Assembly (NCBI RefSeq): GCF_051020515.1
Contig: NZ_CP194857.1
Coordinates: forward strand, 2,542,001-2,606,000
Length of the DNA stretch: 64,000 nucleotides
Reading direction: 5' to 3'
DNA from: CALKWS01 sp051020515
Lineage (GTDB): Bacteria > Actinomycetota > Actinomycetes > Actinomycetales > Beutenbergiaceae
Each line of letters starts with the position of its first letter. Within the stretch, counting starts at the first letter, position 1. Shown in pieces: positions 9,911 to 19,109 of this stretch. Below the pieces are notes generated by a model. It worked only from the letters and a program-made list of their open reading frames with translations, made no database searches and was not told the origin of the DNA. The translations under genes were made by a program, and so were the position numbers.

Positions 9911-10879
9911 CGCTGTGTCTACGTCCGAAGCCAGGATCCCGACCGCCCGCTGACCGGATTGGGCATCGGCCCGCTGGATCTTCACCCGCCCGAGGCCGAC
10001 TGGGTGCCGGTGCAGGTCCGAGCGGCCTCGCTGAACCACCATGACCTGTGGAGTCTTCGCGGTGTGGGTCTGAGCGCCGACCGGCTTCCAATGGTGCTGG
10101 GCACCGACGCGGCCGGATTCGACCCCGACGGGCGGCGGGTGCTGGTGCACGCGGTGCTGACCAGCCCGGGCTGGGTGGGGGAGGAGACCCTGGACCCGCG
10201 ACGCAGCCTGCTCTCCGAGCGCTACCCGGGCACACTGGCCGAGCGGGTCTGGGTTCCCGCACGGAACGTGGTCGCCATCGCCGACGGGATGTCCTTCCCC
10301 GATGCGGCCTGCCTGCCCACCGCCTATCTGACCGCGTACCGCCTCCTGGTCGATGCCGCGGGAGTACGGCCCGGGCAGCGGGTGCTGATCCAGGGTGCCG
10401 GCGGCGGGGTGGCGACCGCCGCGACGGTGCTCGCCCGGGCCATGGGCGCGCACGTCGTGGTCACCTCCCGCTCCGAGGAGCGTCGGGAGGCGGCCCTGGC
10501 GATCGGTGCGCACCAGGCGGTAGTGGCCGGGGAGCGGATCGAACCGGTGGATGCGGTGATCGAGACCGTCGGGGAGGCCACCTGGTCCCACTCGCTCCGT
10601 GCGCTGCGTCCCGGCGGGGTGGTCGCCGTCGCCGGAGCCACCTCCGGGGCGATGCCGCCGGCGGACCTCAACCGCGTGTTCTTCCGTAGCCTGCGGGTGG
10701 TCGGCTCCACCATGGGCACCCTGGAGCAACTGCACGGCCTCCTCGCGATGCTGCAGGCCACCGGGGTGCGCCCGGTGGTGGATTCGGTGCACCGGTTCGA
10801 CGAGGAGGGAGTCCGCGCGGCGTTCGCGCGCCTGGACTCCGGTGCGGCGTTCGGCAAGGTCGTGCTCAGCCGCGACTGA
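9908..10879 (+). CDS. Zinc-independent MDR oxidoreductase (quinone-reductase-like)
   Basis: Medium-chain dehydrogenase/reductase of about 323 residues. The N-terminal GroES-like half contains VQVRAASLNHHDLWSLRGVG and VLGTDAAGFDPDGRRVLVHA. The Rossmann half contains GQRVLIQGAGGGVATAATVL, the NAD(P)-binding glycine motif. The cysteine and glutamate ligands for catalytic or structural zinc are absent, as in quinone oxidoreductase (QOR)-type members, which reduce quinones or enones with NADPH. The actual substrate is unknown. It is monocistronic and converges on the SGNH gene, with only seven bases between stop codons. Confidence 0.82.
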   Translation: MRCVYVRSQDPDRPLTGLGIGPLDLHPPEADWVPVQVRAASLNHHDLWSLRGVGLSADRLPMVLGTDAAGFDPDGRRVLVHAVLTSPGWVGEETLDPRRSLLSERYPGTLAERVWVPARNVVAIADGMSFPDAACLPTAYLTAYRLLVDAAGVRPGQRVLIQGAGGGVATAATVLARAMGAHVVVTSRSEERREAALAIGAHQAVVAGERIEPVDAVIETVGEATWSHSLRALRPGGVVAVAGATSGAMPPADLNRVFFRSLRVVGSTMGTLEQLHGLLAMLQATGVRPVVDSVHRFDEEGVRAAFARLDSGAAFGKVVLSRD

Positions 10880-10886
10880 GTAGCCC

Positions 10887-11471
10887 TCAGTTCTCCTCGG
10901 GCAGACCCAGCCAGGAGTGCCAGCCGTTGTGCAACACCAGCCAGGCCAGCAGCCCGTAGCCGGCCTGGCCGGGGTGCACGCCGTCCCCGGCGGCGACGTC
11001 TGCCTGCCACTGCTCGTGGGCACGCAGCGGCGCGAACGTCTCCACGTAGGGCACCCGCCGCCGCCCGCAGACGTCGGCGTAGGCTTCGGACAACCCGGCA
11101 AGGCCGGTCTCGGACGCTCCCGGACGCGGGGGAGGCCCGACGACGAAGGTCGGGATGGCGCGGGAGGCCGCGTCGTCGAGGACGTTGGCCAGGTTCAGCC
11201 GGCTCCGCGCCAGGGAGATCCCGTGCTCCAGGTCAGCACACCCAGGCGCCACCACCAGGTGGCCGGGCTCCTTGCCGAACCGGCGGTTGCACTCGCTCTC
11301 CCACCGACCGGCCAGAGCCGTGCTGGTCTCCCCGGGTACGGCCAGGGTGAAGAACGCCGGTGGCTCCTCGGCGCGGGTGCGGGCGGCCACCCGGCCGACC
11401 CACCCCATGCCGCGGGCATCGCCGACTCCGGCGACCAACTCGTCCCCGACGATGCAGATCCGTGTGCTCAC
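10887..11471 (-). CDS. SGNH-fold protein with degenerate catalytic blocks
   Basis: The 194-residue protein has the overall SGNH/GDSL layout: block I RICIVGDELVAGVGD at the N-terminus, a glycine block AVPGETSTALAG, a third block VVAPGCADLEHG, and a final DGVHPGQAGYGLLA matching block V (Asp-X-X-His). The nucleophilic serine of block I (GDS) is replaced by Glu (GDE), and the Asn of block III (GxND) is also missing, so ordinary esterase activity is doubtful. The GTG start at 11471 overlaps the kgd stop by four bases, so expression is tied to kgd. A protein with this GDEL block next to kgd appears conserved in related actinobacteria (from memory, unchecked). Confidence 0.65.
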   Translation of the reverse strand: MSTRICIVGDELVAGVGDARGMGWVGRVAARTRAEEPPAFFTLAVPGETSTALAGRWESECNRRFGKEPGHLVVAPGCADLEHGISLARSRLNLANVLDDAASRAIPTFVVGPPPRPGASETGLAGLSEAYADVCGRRRVPYVETFAPLRAHEQWQADVAAGDGVHPGQAGYGLLAWLVLHNGWHSWLGLPEEN

Positions 11472-14400
11472 CGGGTGAAGGCTTCGTCCAGCAGTGTCTC
11501 CTGCTCGCGCGCGTGCACCTTGCCCGAGCCGGTGGACGGTGCCGCCGATTCCGGCCTGGTGACGCCCCGGATACCCCGCTGCGCCACCGCGGGCACCGCC
11601 TCGGGAAGGTTCACGTACAGGTAGTTCCACGCGCCCTGGTTACGCGGCTCGTCCTGCACCCAGAGCAGTTCGGCGTCGCCGTAGCGGTCGAGTTCGGCAG
11701 CGATCTCCTCGGCCGGCAGCGGGTAGAGCTCCTCCACCCGTACCAGCGCGGTGCGGTCGTCGTTCTCCTTGATCCGGCGCGCGAGCAGGTCGTAGTAGAT
11801 ACGTCCGCTGCACAGCATCACCCGGTCCACCTTGGCGGCGTCGATGTGCTCATCGCCGATCACCGGGCGGAAGGTGCCGGTGGTGAAGTCCTCCACCTGG
11901 GACGTCGCCGCCCGCAGCCGCAGCAGCTGCTTGGGGGTGAACACCACCAGGGGCAGACGCGGGCGCTGGTAGGCCTGGCGCCGTAGCAGGTGGAAGTGGT
12001 TGGCCGGGGTGGAGGGCTGGGCAACGATCATGTTGTCCTCGGCGCCGAGTTGCAGGAACCGCTCGATCCGAGCCGAGGAGTGGTCCGGACCCTGGCCCTC
12101 GTACCCGTGCGGCAGGAGCAGCACCACCGAGGAATTCTGGCCCCACTTCTGCTCCGCGGAGGAGATGAACTCGTCGATGACGATCTGGGCACCGTTGACG
12201 AAGTCACCGAACTGGGCCTCCCACAGCACCAGGGCATCGGGACGCTCCACCGAGTAGCCGTACTCGAAGGCCAGTGCCGCGTACTCACTCAGCAGGGAGT
12301 CGTGCACCCAGAACTTGGCCTGGTCGGCGGCCAGATACATCAGCGGGGTCCACTCCGCACCGGTGTGGTAGTCGTGCAGGACCGCGTGCCGCTGCACGAA
12401 CGTGCCGCGACGGGAGTCCTGACCGGCCAGGCGCACCGGGGTGCCCTCCAGGAGCAGCGACCCGAAGGCCATCAACTCCCCGAAGGCCCAGTCCACGTTG
12501 CCCTCGGTGGCCATCTTGGCCCGCCGCTGCAACAGCTTGTCCAGTTTCGGGTGCACCGTGAAGCCCTCCGGCGGGCGCGTGTGCGCTTCACCGACGCGGG
12601 CCAGCAGGTTGGCCGGCCGGCACGGCGGTCTGCCAGCCGACCATCACCCCGGCGTCCTCCTGCTGGGACTCCGGACGCTCCAGGCCGGCCACCGTTGTCG
12701 GGTCACCGGAGTTCTCGGCGTTGCGCGACTCGGTGAAGACCCGCTCCAACTCCTTGCGGTAGTCGGCGAGGAACTCCTCGGCCTCCTCCTCGGTGAGGTC
12801 ACCGCGTCCCACCAGCGCCTCGGTGAACAGGGTGCGCACCGAGCGCTTGTCCTCGATCAGGGAGTACATCACCGGCTGGGTCATCGAGGGGTCATCACCC
12901 TCGTTGTGCCCGCGGCGGCGGTAGGACACCATGTCGATGATGACGTCGCGGTTGAACTCCTGGCGGTAGTCGAAGGCCAGCGCCGCGACGTGCGCCACCG
13001 CCTCCGGGTCATCACCGTTGACGTGGAAGATCGGTACCTGCAGACCCTTGGCCACGTCGGTGGCGTAGAGCGTGGACCGGGTGGAGGAGGCACCGGCGGT
13101 GAAGCCGACCTGGTTGTTGATCAGGATGTGCACGGTGCCGCCGGTGCGGTAGCCGCGCAACTGAGCGAGCTGGAGGGTCTCGGTCACCACGCCCTGGCCG
13201 GAGAAGGCGGCGTCACCGTGGATCAGGATCGGCAGCACCGAGAAGCCCGAGCCGCCCATGTCGATCCGGTCCTGCTTGGCCCGCACCACACCTTCCAGGA
13301 CGCCGTTGACGGCCTCCAGGTGGGAGGGGTTGGCAGCCAGGTAGACCTTGGTGGTCTCCCCGTCCACGGCCGTGTAGGTGCCCTCAGTGCCCAGGTGGTA
13401 CTTCACGTCACCGCTGCCCTGTACCGTGCGCGGGTCCTGGTTGCCCTCGAACTCGGCGAAGATCTGCCGGTAGGACTTGCCCGCGATGTTGGCCAGCACG
13501 TTCATCCGGCCACGATGCGGCATCCCGATGGCCACCTCGTCCAGGCCCTCCTGGGCGGCGCGCTGCAGGATCCGGTCCAACATCGGGATGAGGGACTCAC
13601 CACCTTCGAGGCTGAAGCGCTTCTGACCCACGTACTTGGTCTGCAGGAACGTCTCGAACGCCTCGGCGGCGTTGAGGGTGCGCAGGATCTGGCGCTGCTC
13701 GGCTCCGACCGGCTTGGTCCAGCCCGACTCCAGGCGCTGCTGCAACCAGCGGCGCTGGGCGCCGTCGTGCAGGTGCATGTACTCCACGCCGATGGTGCGG
13801 CAGTAGGAGTTGCGCAGCAGCCCGAGGATGTCGCGCAGCGGCATCCGGGCCTTGCCACCGAATCCGCCGGTGGGGAAGGTCCGGTCCAGGTCCCACAGGG
13901 TCAGGTTGTGGTTCTGCACGTCCAGGTCGGGGTGCTTGCGCTGGCGGTAGGCCAGCGGGTCGGTGTCGGCGATCAGGTGGCCGCGGGACCGGAAGGCGTG
14001 GATCAGTTCGGCGATCCGGGCCGGCTTGGTGAGTTCCTCGTCCTCGGTGCCGGCGATGTCGGTGGTCCAGCGGACCGGCTCGTAGGGGACGCGCAACGAC
14101 GCGAAGACGCGGTCGTAGAAGCCGTCCTCACCGAGCAACTTGGAGTGAACGATCCGCAGGAAGTCACCGGACTGGGCGCCCTGGATGATCCTGTGGTCGT
14201 ACGTGGAGGTCAGGGTCATCGTCTTGGAGATGCCCATCCGGGCCAGGGTCTCGGACGAGGCGCCCTGGAACTCGGCCGGATAGTTCATGGCGCCCACGCC
14301 GACGATGGTGCCCTGGCCCTGCATCAGCCGCGGTACCGAGTGCTCGGTGCCGATGGTTCCGGGGTTGGTCAGGGTGATGGTGGTGCCGGTGAAGTCCTCC

Positions 14401-15436
14401 ACCGTCAGTTTCCCGTCGCGGGCCTTGCGAACCAGTTGCTCGTAAGCGAGCCAGAACTCGGCGAAGTTCATCTGCTCCGCGCCCTTGATCGAGGGCACCA
14501 GGAGCTGGCGGGTGCCGTCCGGGCGGGGCAGGTCGATCGCCAGGCCGAAGTTGACGTTGGCCGGGTTGACGATCCCCGGCTTGCCGTCCACCTCGCGGTA
14601 GCCGGCGTTCATCTCGGGCATGTCCGCCAGTGCCTCGACGATCGCGAACCCGATCAGGTGGGTGAAGGAGACCTTCCCGCCCCGGCCGCGCTGCAGGTGG
14701 TTGTTCAGCACGATCCGGTTGTCCACCATCAACTTCGCCGGGATGGAGCGTACGCTCGTGGCGGTGGGGACGGTCAGCGAGGACTCCATGTTGGTGACCA
14801 CGCGGGCCGCGGCCCCACGCAGCCGTGAGGCCTCGTCATCGCCGCCGGTGCTCCGCGGGCCACCGGCGGTGGGGGCCGAGGTGTAGGTGGCAGTGGCGGC
14901 CACGGCGGTCACCTCGGGAGCGGCCGGGGGCAGGTCGGCGGGGACCTGGGTGCCCGAGGCGTCGGTCTTCTCGGCCTGCACCGAGTCGGCCGAGTGTGCC
15001 TCGGCGTCCACCGGTGCGGGGTCCGGGGCGGGCTCGGCGACGGCCCGGGCGGCCCTGGCCTGCCGGGCGGGTTCGTCGCGACCGGACTCGGCTTCGTCGC
15101 GACCGGACTCGACTCGGCTTCGTCGCGACCGGACTCGGCTTCGTCGCGACCGGACTCGGCTTCGTCGCGACCGGACTCGGCGCCGCCGGTCTCGTCGGTG
15201 CCGGACTCGGACTGTTCGGCGTCATCCGCGCCGTCGGCTGCGGGCGCGCCGTCGGTGCCGTTGTCCGCGCTCGCGCTCGCGTCCTCATCACGGTAGGACG
15301 CGAAGAACTTCCGCCAAGCGGGATCGACGAGGGAGGCATCCTTCTTGTATTTCGCGAACTGCTCTTCGATGAGCCATTCGTTTCCGCCGAAGGATTCCGC
15401 GCTCAGCGCGGGGTTTGCTGGGGCCTGCTCGGACAC
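11468..15436 (-). CDS. kgd: Multifunctional 2-oxoglutarate decarboxylase/dehydrogenase E1-E2 Kgd (two frame breaks)
   Basis: Fusion of a short E1-type N-terminus, a lipoyl-free E2 acyltransferase domain and a thiamine-diphosphate E1, running the 2-oxoglutarate step of the TCA cycle. The N-terminus (NEWLIEEQFAKYKKDASLVD) follows GTG 15436. A disordered linker with ESGRDEA repeats comes next, then the E2 domain (IPAKLMVDNRIVLNNHLQRG to TYDHRIIQGAQSGDFLRIVH). The E1 part includes KRFSLEGGESLIPMLDRI, GMPHRGRMNVLANIAGK and HGDAAFSGQGVV. The frame breaks twice: a 5-bp excess inside the linker repeats (15112-15116), and one extra base at about 12605-12617, after which NLLARVGEAHTRPPEGF continues. 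Repaired length is about 1320 residues. The stop overlaps the SGNH gene by four bases. Confidence 0.93.
15070..15179 (-). repeat. Tandem 21-bp repeat encoding ESGRDEA in the Kgd linker
   Basis: Five copies of a 21-bp unit (core TTCGTCGCGACCGGACTCG on the plus strand) lie head to tail, each coding seven residues on the minus strand. Between the second and third copies an extra ACTCG at 15112-15116 breaks the 21-bp period and the reading frame. Both flanking frames translate to the same ESGRDEA pattern, so the extra five bases are the frameshift itself. Confidence 0.9.
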
Positions 15437-15637
15437 GCGGGGATCGCCCTCTTCCACAACGATGAGTGTGTTGATGAACACCCCCAGCCTAAGCGACGAG
15501 GTCCCGGGGAACGTCGTCAAAGTGCCGTGGAGCACACGGAAATCTCGGGATCGAGCGGATGTCGACCCGGCTGTTCAAGAGCCGGTCAACACCGAGTCAG
15601 CGATCGCGCTCAATGGGGTCGACTGCTGGTGTGGCCG

Positions 15638-16780
15638 TCACTTCGACCCGGGCCAGGTGCTGCGGGCCGGGGAGGGTCCCGTGGTGGGCAGCCGAACCCG
15701 GACCGTGGTGCCCAGCGGCGGGCTGGAGTCCGCGATGGCGATGGTGCCGCCGTGCAGGCCGACAGCCCAGCGGGCGATGGCAAGGCCCAGACCGGTGCCG
15801 CCGGTGGACTCACCGACACGCTGGTCCGGGGCGTTGCCGCGTTCGAATCGTTCGAAGACCTTGACCCGGTCCGCCTTCGGGATGCCCTCGCCCTCGTCGG
15901 TCACATCGATCACCACCTCGTCGCCGGCGCTGCCGTACCGTGCCAGCAGTTGGATCCGGCCGCCGTCGGGCGAGTGCCGGGAGGCGTTGGCGACCAGGTT
16001 GGACAGGACCTGCCGCAGGCGTTCCACGTCGGCGCGCAAGCGCAGGTCCTCCGGGGTGGCGCGCACCTGCCAGGTCAGTTCACGGGTGTGCTGCGCGGCG
16101 GCGTGACGGGCCTGGTCCGCCACCTCCTGGAGCAGGTCTTGCACGGTCACATCGGTCAGGTCCAGGTTCACCGCGCCTGCTTCCAGGCGGGACAGGTCCA
16201 GCAGATAGGTGACCAGCCTGGACAGCCGTTCCAACTGGGTCAGCGTGGCCTCCAGCGCCGGACCGTCGGCCGGCACCACCCCGTCGGCCATGTTCTCCAG
16301 CTGCGCGCGCAGTGCGGCGACGGGGGTGCGCAGTTCGTGCGAGACGTTGGCCACCATCTCCCGTCGCTGGCTGTCCAGGGTGTGCAGTTCGGTGGCCATC
16401 GAGTTGAAGGCGGCGGCGAGTTCGCCGACCTCGTCCTGACTGTCGGTGTGCACCCGGGTGCTGTATTCCCCACGCGCCATCGCCCGGGCAGCGGCAGTCA
16501 TCTCGCGCAGCGGCCGGGTCATCCCCCGCGCCAGGATCTGCGTGATGAGCAAGGAGGAGACCAGGGCCACCGGGAAGGTGCGCAGCACCCCGAAATCGAA
16601 CCGGATACCCACCCAGGTCACCAGCGTGAACATCACCACCGTGGCAGCGATGATCACGATCAGTTTCATCTTGATCGAGCGCATCGGGTCCAGCGGACGC
16701 AACTCCGCCAGCGCGGTGGTGAACCGGCGCCACCAGGTCACCTCGGTGGAACGCGCGTGCCGCAGGCTCGAGGTGTTCAC
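15638..16780 (-). CDS. Membrane sensor histidine kinase
   Basis: The 380-residue kinase has two membrane segments (about 41-60 and 68-90) with almost no extracytoplasmic loop between them, so the signal is likely sensed in or at the membrane. HAMP domain is at about 90-140. The HisKA phosphoacceptor H-box is MVANVSHELRTPVAALRAQL at about 150-170. The ATPase domain has N-box LSNLVANASRHSPDGG, G1 DVTDEGEGIPKADR and G2 GGTGLGLAIARWAVGLHGGT. It follows the response regulator by nine bases on the same strand, forming one operon. The GTG start at 16780 is the first that keeps the charged N-terminus. The regulated genes are not known. Confidence 0.9.
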   Translation of the reverse strand: MNTSSLRHARSTEVTWWRRFTTALAELRPLDPMRSIKMKLIVIIAATVVMFTLVTWVGIRFDFGVLRTFPVALVSSLLITQILARGMTRPLREMTAAARAMARGEYSTRVHTDSQDEVGELAAAFNSMATELHTLDSQRREMVANVSHELRTPVAALRAQLENMADGVVPADGPALEATLTQLERLSRLVTYLLDLSRLEAGAVNLDLTDVTVQDLLQEVADQARHAAAQHTRELTWQVRATPEDLRLRADVERLRQVLSNLVANASRHSPDGGRIQLLARYGSAGDEVVIDVTDEGEGIPKADRVKVFERFERGNAPDQRVGESTGGTGLGLAIARWAVGLHGGTIAIADSSPPLGTTVRVRLPTTGPSPARSTWPGSK

Positions 16781-16789
16781 GGTGGTGCC

Positions 16790-17512
16790 TCAACCACCGG
16801 TGGGTTCGAAGGAATAGCCGACGCCGTGCACGGTGCGGATGAGGTCCGCACCCAGCTTCCGCCGCAGCGCTTTGACGTGGGAGTCCACGGTCCTCGTGCC
16901 CGAGGCGTCGGCCCAGTCCCACACCTCGGCGAGCAGGCGCTCGCGGGACAGGACGGTGCCCGGTTGGGTGGCCAGGCAGACCAACAGGTCGAACTCGGTG
17001 GGGGTCAGATGTGCCGGCTCCCCGCCCCGCTGCACCCGGCGCGAGGCGCGGTCGATCCGCACGTCGCCGAGTTGGATCGGAGGTTCGGCGGAACTGTTCA
17101 CCGCCGCGTTGCGGGCCCGCTGCACTCGTCGCAGCAGCACCTTGAGCCGGGCGAGCAACTCACGCATCGAGAATGGTTTGGTCATATAGTCATCGGCGCC
17201 CACCCCCAGACCGATGATCATGTCGGTCTCATCGTCGCGCGCGGTGAGCATCAGGATCGGGGCGCCCGGTGCCGACTCACCATGGTGGTCGGACTGGATC
17301 CGGCGGCACACCTCCAGGCCGTCGATGCCGGGCAGCATCACATCCAGCACGATGATGTCCGGGCGCACCTCGCGGGCGCGCTCGACCCCGGCGTGGCCGT
17401 CGTGGGCCACGTGCACCTGCCACCCTTCGGCTTCCAGCCGGTGGGCGATCTGGGCGGCGATCTCCGTCTCGTCCTCGATGATCAGGGCCACGGTCGCTGT
17501 CGTGCCAGGCAT
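16790..17512 (-). CDS. OmpR/PhoB-family response regulator
   Basis: The 240-residue regulator has a receiver domain with an acidic pocket (IIEDETEI), the phosphoacceptor aspartate in DIIVLDVMLPGIDG (about D55), the Thr of LMLTARDDE and the Lys of MTKPFSMRELLARLKVLLRR. The C-terminal winged helix contains HLTPTEFDLLVCLATQPGTV, the recognition region TVDSHVKALRRKLG and the wing GVGYSFEPTGG. ATG at 17512 was preferred to an in-frame TTG two codons earlier. It is first in a two-gene operon with the histidine kinase. The 13 bases before its start are followed by the CRISPR-like repeats. Confidence 0.93.
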   Translation of the reverse strand: MPGTTATVALIIEDETEIAAQIAHRLEAEGWQVHVAHDGHAGVERAREVRPDIIVLDVMLPGIDGLEVCRRIQSDHHGESAPGAPILMLTARDDETDMIIGLGVGADDYMTKPFSMRELLARLKVLLRRVQRARNAAVNSSAEPPIQLGDVRIDRASRRVQRGGEPAHLTPTEFDLLVCLATQPGTVLSRERLLAEVWDWADASGTRTVDSHVKALRRKLGADLIRTVHGVGYSFEPTGG

Positions 17513-17525
17513 GGCCAAACTCTGT

Positions 17526-17614
17526 CACACATCCCCGCGCGAGGGGGTGAACCCCCGCGTCCGCCCAGCACGTCATCCGTCTGGCGCACACATCCCCGCG
17601 CGAGGGGGTGAACC
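17526..17614 (+). CRISPR. Orphan two-repeat, one-spacer CRISPR remnant, type I-E-like
   Basis: Two identical 28-bp copies lie at 17526-17553 and 17587-17614, separated by a unique 33-bp segment (17554-17586); the period is exactly 61 bp, as in type I-E arrays. The repeat core CCCCGCGCGAGGGGG forms a C4/G4 stem, and the 3-prime end GGGGTGAACC matches the usual actinobacterial I-E ending (GGGGATGAACC). Sequence on either side does not continue the repeat. No cas gene lies in the window. It sits between the response regulator start and the M23 peptidase promoter. A simple duplicated regulatory hairpin is the main alternative. Confidence 0.6.
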
Positions 17615-17658
17615 GTGCGCGCGGGCAGGGGTGCCGGGTGCTGCGGGTTGTGAAGGAA

Positions 17659-17667
17659 TTGTCCACA
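17659..17667 (+). promoter_or_regulatory. Single DnaA-box-like sequence
   Basis: TTGTCCACA is a perfect match to the actinobacterial DnaA box. Only one copy is evident here, so it may be a DnaA regulatory or titration site, or chance. It lies about 60 bases before the -10 box of the M23 peptidase gene. Confidence 0.3.
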
Positions 17668-17701
17668 GGTGTGGCGACTTCCACAGCGGAAGCCGGCAAC
17701 G

Positions 17702-17756
17702 TTGCCCCGGCACCGTGTCCGTACCGTTATAGTGGCTCGCGGTGCGTTTGCGCACC
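17702..17756 (+). promoter_or_regulatory. Promoter and leader hairpin of the M23 peptidase gene
   Basis: TATAGT at 17728-17733 is a good -10 box. TTGCCC at 17702-17707 is a possible -35 with a rather long 20-base spacer. Just after the expected start site, GGTGCG and CGCACC form a six-base stem with a TTTG loop (about 17741-17756). The leader is only some 60 bases, too short for the known c-di-AMP riboswitch. Confidence 0.45.
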
Positions 17757-17797
17757 GTCCGATGTTCCTGTATCCCCGCCGTGCCGCCGGAGACTGT

Positions 17798-18703
17798 GTG
17801 ACTGCCAAGCGTGTGTCGAACGAGACCGCGCTGACCCGACGCCAGTTGCGCGAGCAGGCCCGGCTCGAGGCCGCCAGGAGGAACCGGCCGCACCGCCCTG
17901 CAGGGCGGTGGATGGGTCGATTGGCCGTGCTCACCGCGCTGGGCCTGGCTACCTGGGTGGTCCCGGCCACGGGCGTGGTGCTGCCTCAGGTCGAGGTCGA
18001 GGAGGATCGGCCGGCGATGCTGGCCGACGCCAGTGCGCTGGACACCCTGGTCAGTGATGTGCCCTCGGAGTCCGACGCGCACGCGACGACGGCGCTGCTC
18101 GCCGACCCGGAGGCCTCCGGCCGGGCGCTGGTGGCCGCCAGTCGCAACCTGGCCGAGCGCGGTGCCCCCGGTTGCGGGGTGTCGGCGGTGGAGGCGAACG
18201 GAACCCTGGCCGCGGAGTCCTCCTCCAGCGAGGTGGACCTGGTGCGACCGCTGTCCGATGGCAGTTACCGGCTCACCTCCCACTACGGCTACCGGATCCA
18301 CCCCATCTTCGGGCGCTACTCCGAACACACCGGGCTGGACTTCGCCGCACCGGTGGGGACCCCGATCCATGCCATTGCCGACGGCGTGGTGACCCATGCC
18401 GGTGCGGGCCGGGACGGGCGCAGCGGAATGTTGGTGATCATCGAGCACGAGATCAACGGTGCTCCGGTGTGGAGTTGGTACGTGCACATGTACCCCAACG
18501 GCGTCTACGTCAACGTGGGCCAGCAGGTGGCTGCGGGCGAGGTAATCGGTGCGGTGGGCTCTTATGGCAACTCCACCGGGCCGCACCTGCACCTGGAGAT
18601 CCACGTGGATCAGAATCTGACCACGGTGGACCCGAACGTCTGGCTGAACCAGCAGGGCGCGCTGCCGCTGAACTCCGAGACGATGGCCTGCGCCCAGGAC
18701 TGA
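17798..18703 (+). CDS. M23-family (LytM-type) peptidoglycan endopeptidase
   Basis: Predicted cell-wall peptidase of 301 residues. After a charged cytoplasmic stretch (TRRQLREQARLEAARRNRPH) a single hydrophobic segment (about residues 45-65, MGRLAVLTALGLATWVVPAT) anchors or exports it. The C-terminal M23 domain has the zinc ligands H and D in YSEHTGLDFAAPVGTPI and the HxH motif in GPHLHLEIHVDQN, plus the conserved SHYGYRIHPIFG strand. All ligands are present, so it should be active on peptide cross-links. The GTG at 17798 is the first start that follows the promoter. It is monocistronic, ahead of a convergent tRNA gene. Confidence 0.88.
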   Translation: MTAKRVSNETALTRRQLREQARLEAARRNRPHRPAGRWMGRLAVLTALGLATWVVPATGVVLPQVEVEEDRPAMLADASALDTLVSDVPSESDAHATTALLADPEASGRALVAASRNLAERGAPGCGVSAVEANGTLAAESSSSEVDLVRPLSDGSYRLTSHYGYRIHPIFGRYSEHTGLDFAAPVGTPIHAIADGVVTHAGAGRDGRSGMLVIIEHEINGAPVWSWYVHMYPNGVYVNVGQQVAAGEVIGAVGSYGNSTGPHLHLEIHVDQNLTTVDPNVWLNQQGALPLNSETMACAQD

Positions 18704-18728
18704 GTTGGCCCGAAGGCCCGAACGGCCC

Positions 18729-18772
18729 GGCAATGCGCCTGAGCGACGGGCTCGGCAATCGCCTGAGCGACG
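18729..18772. repeat. Imperfect 19/20-bp direct repeat
   Basis: GGCAATGCGCCTGAGCGACG at 18729-18748 recurs as 18754-18772 with a single G missing. The pair lies in the gap between the M23 gene and the tRNA-Arg 3-prime end. Function unknown; it may be a local duplication. Confidence 0.55.
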
Positions 18773-18864
18773 ACTGGGTGGTTCTGCGCGCGATCTCGCC
18801 GTCGACCGGTCTGGTGTCAGGGGGATTCCGGCGCCGCTGCTGGGTGGCCCCGACACCAAAGTGC

Positions 18865-18940
18865 TGGTGCCCCCGACAGGATTCGAACCTGTGGCCTTCT
18901 GCTCCGGAGGCAGACGCTCTATCCACTGAGCTACGGGGGC
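18865..18940 (-). tRNA. tRNA-Arg (anticodon CCG)
   Basis: Read on the minus strand, the gene folds as a standard cloverleaf: acceptor GCCCCCG paired with CGGGGGC, D-arm with AGCTCAGTGGATAGAGC, anticodon stem-loop CTGCCTCCGGAGCAG with CCG at the anticodon, and T-arm with GGTTCGAATCC. The discriminator base is A and the terminal CCA is encoded (bases 18865-18867), giving 76 nt. It decodes CGG, a common codon in this genome. Confidence 0.97.
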
Positions 18941-19109
18941 GTGGTCGCCGAGACGAGAGGCTATCAGCACTGGCGGGGTGAGACCGAACCGCAGGGCAAG
19001 GTGCGTCCGGGGTCACACCTGAGGCCGCCCCGCAGCGGGGTGCCCTTACGATGAGAACCGTGATGTATTGACGAGAACCACCGATTGATCGCACCGAGGA
19101 GTTGCCGCG

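Noticed and set aside
12441..17611. Very long plus-strand open frames opposite kgd and the two-component genes
   Set aside because: They mirror conserved minus-strand genes and have composition typical of antisense frames (His, Arg, Gly, Val rich).
17659..17667. Replication origin
   Set aside because: Only one DnaA box, no AT-rich region and no dnaA/dnaN genes.
17615..17797. c-di-AMP (ydaO) riboswitch ahead of the M23 peptidase, as in some actinobacteria
   Set aside because: The leader after the predicted -10 box is only about 60 bases and holds just one small stem.
18729..18940. Integrated element at the tRNA-Arg 3-prime end
   Set aside because: No copy of the tRNA end, integrase or att-like duplication is found nearby; the neighbouring direct repeat does not include tRNA sequence.
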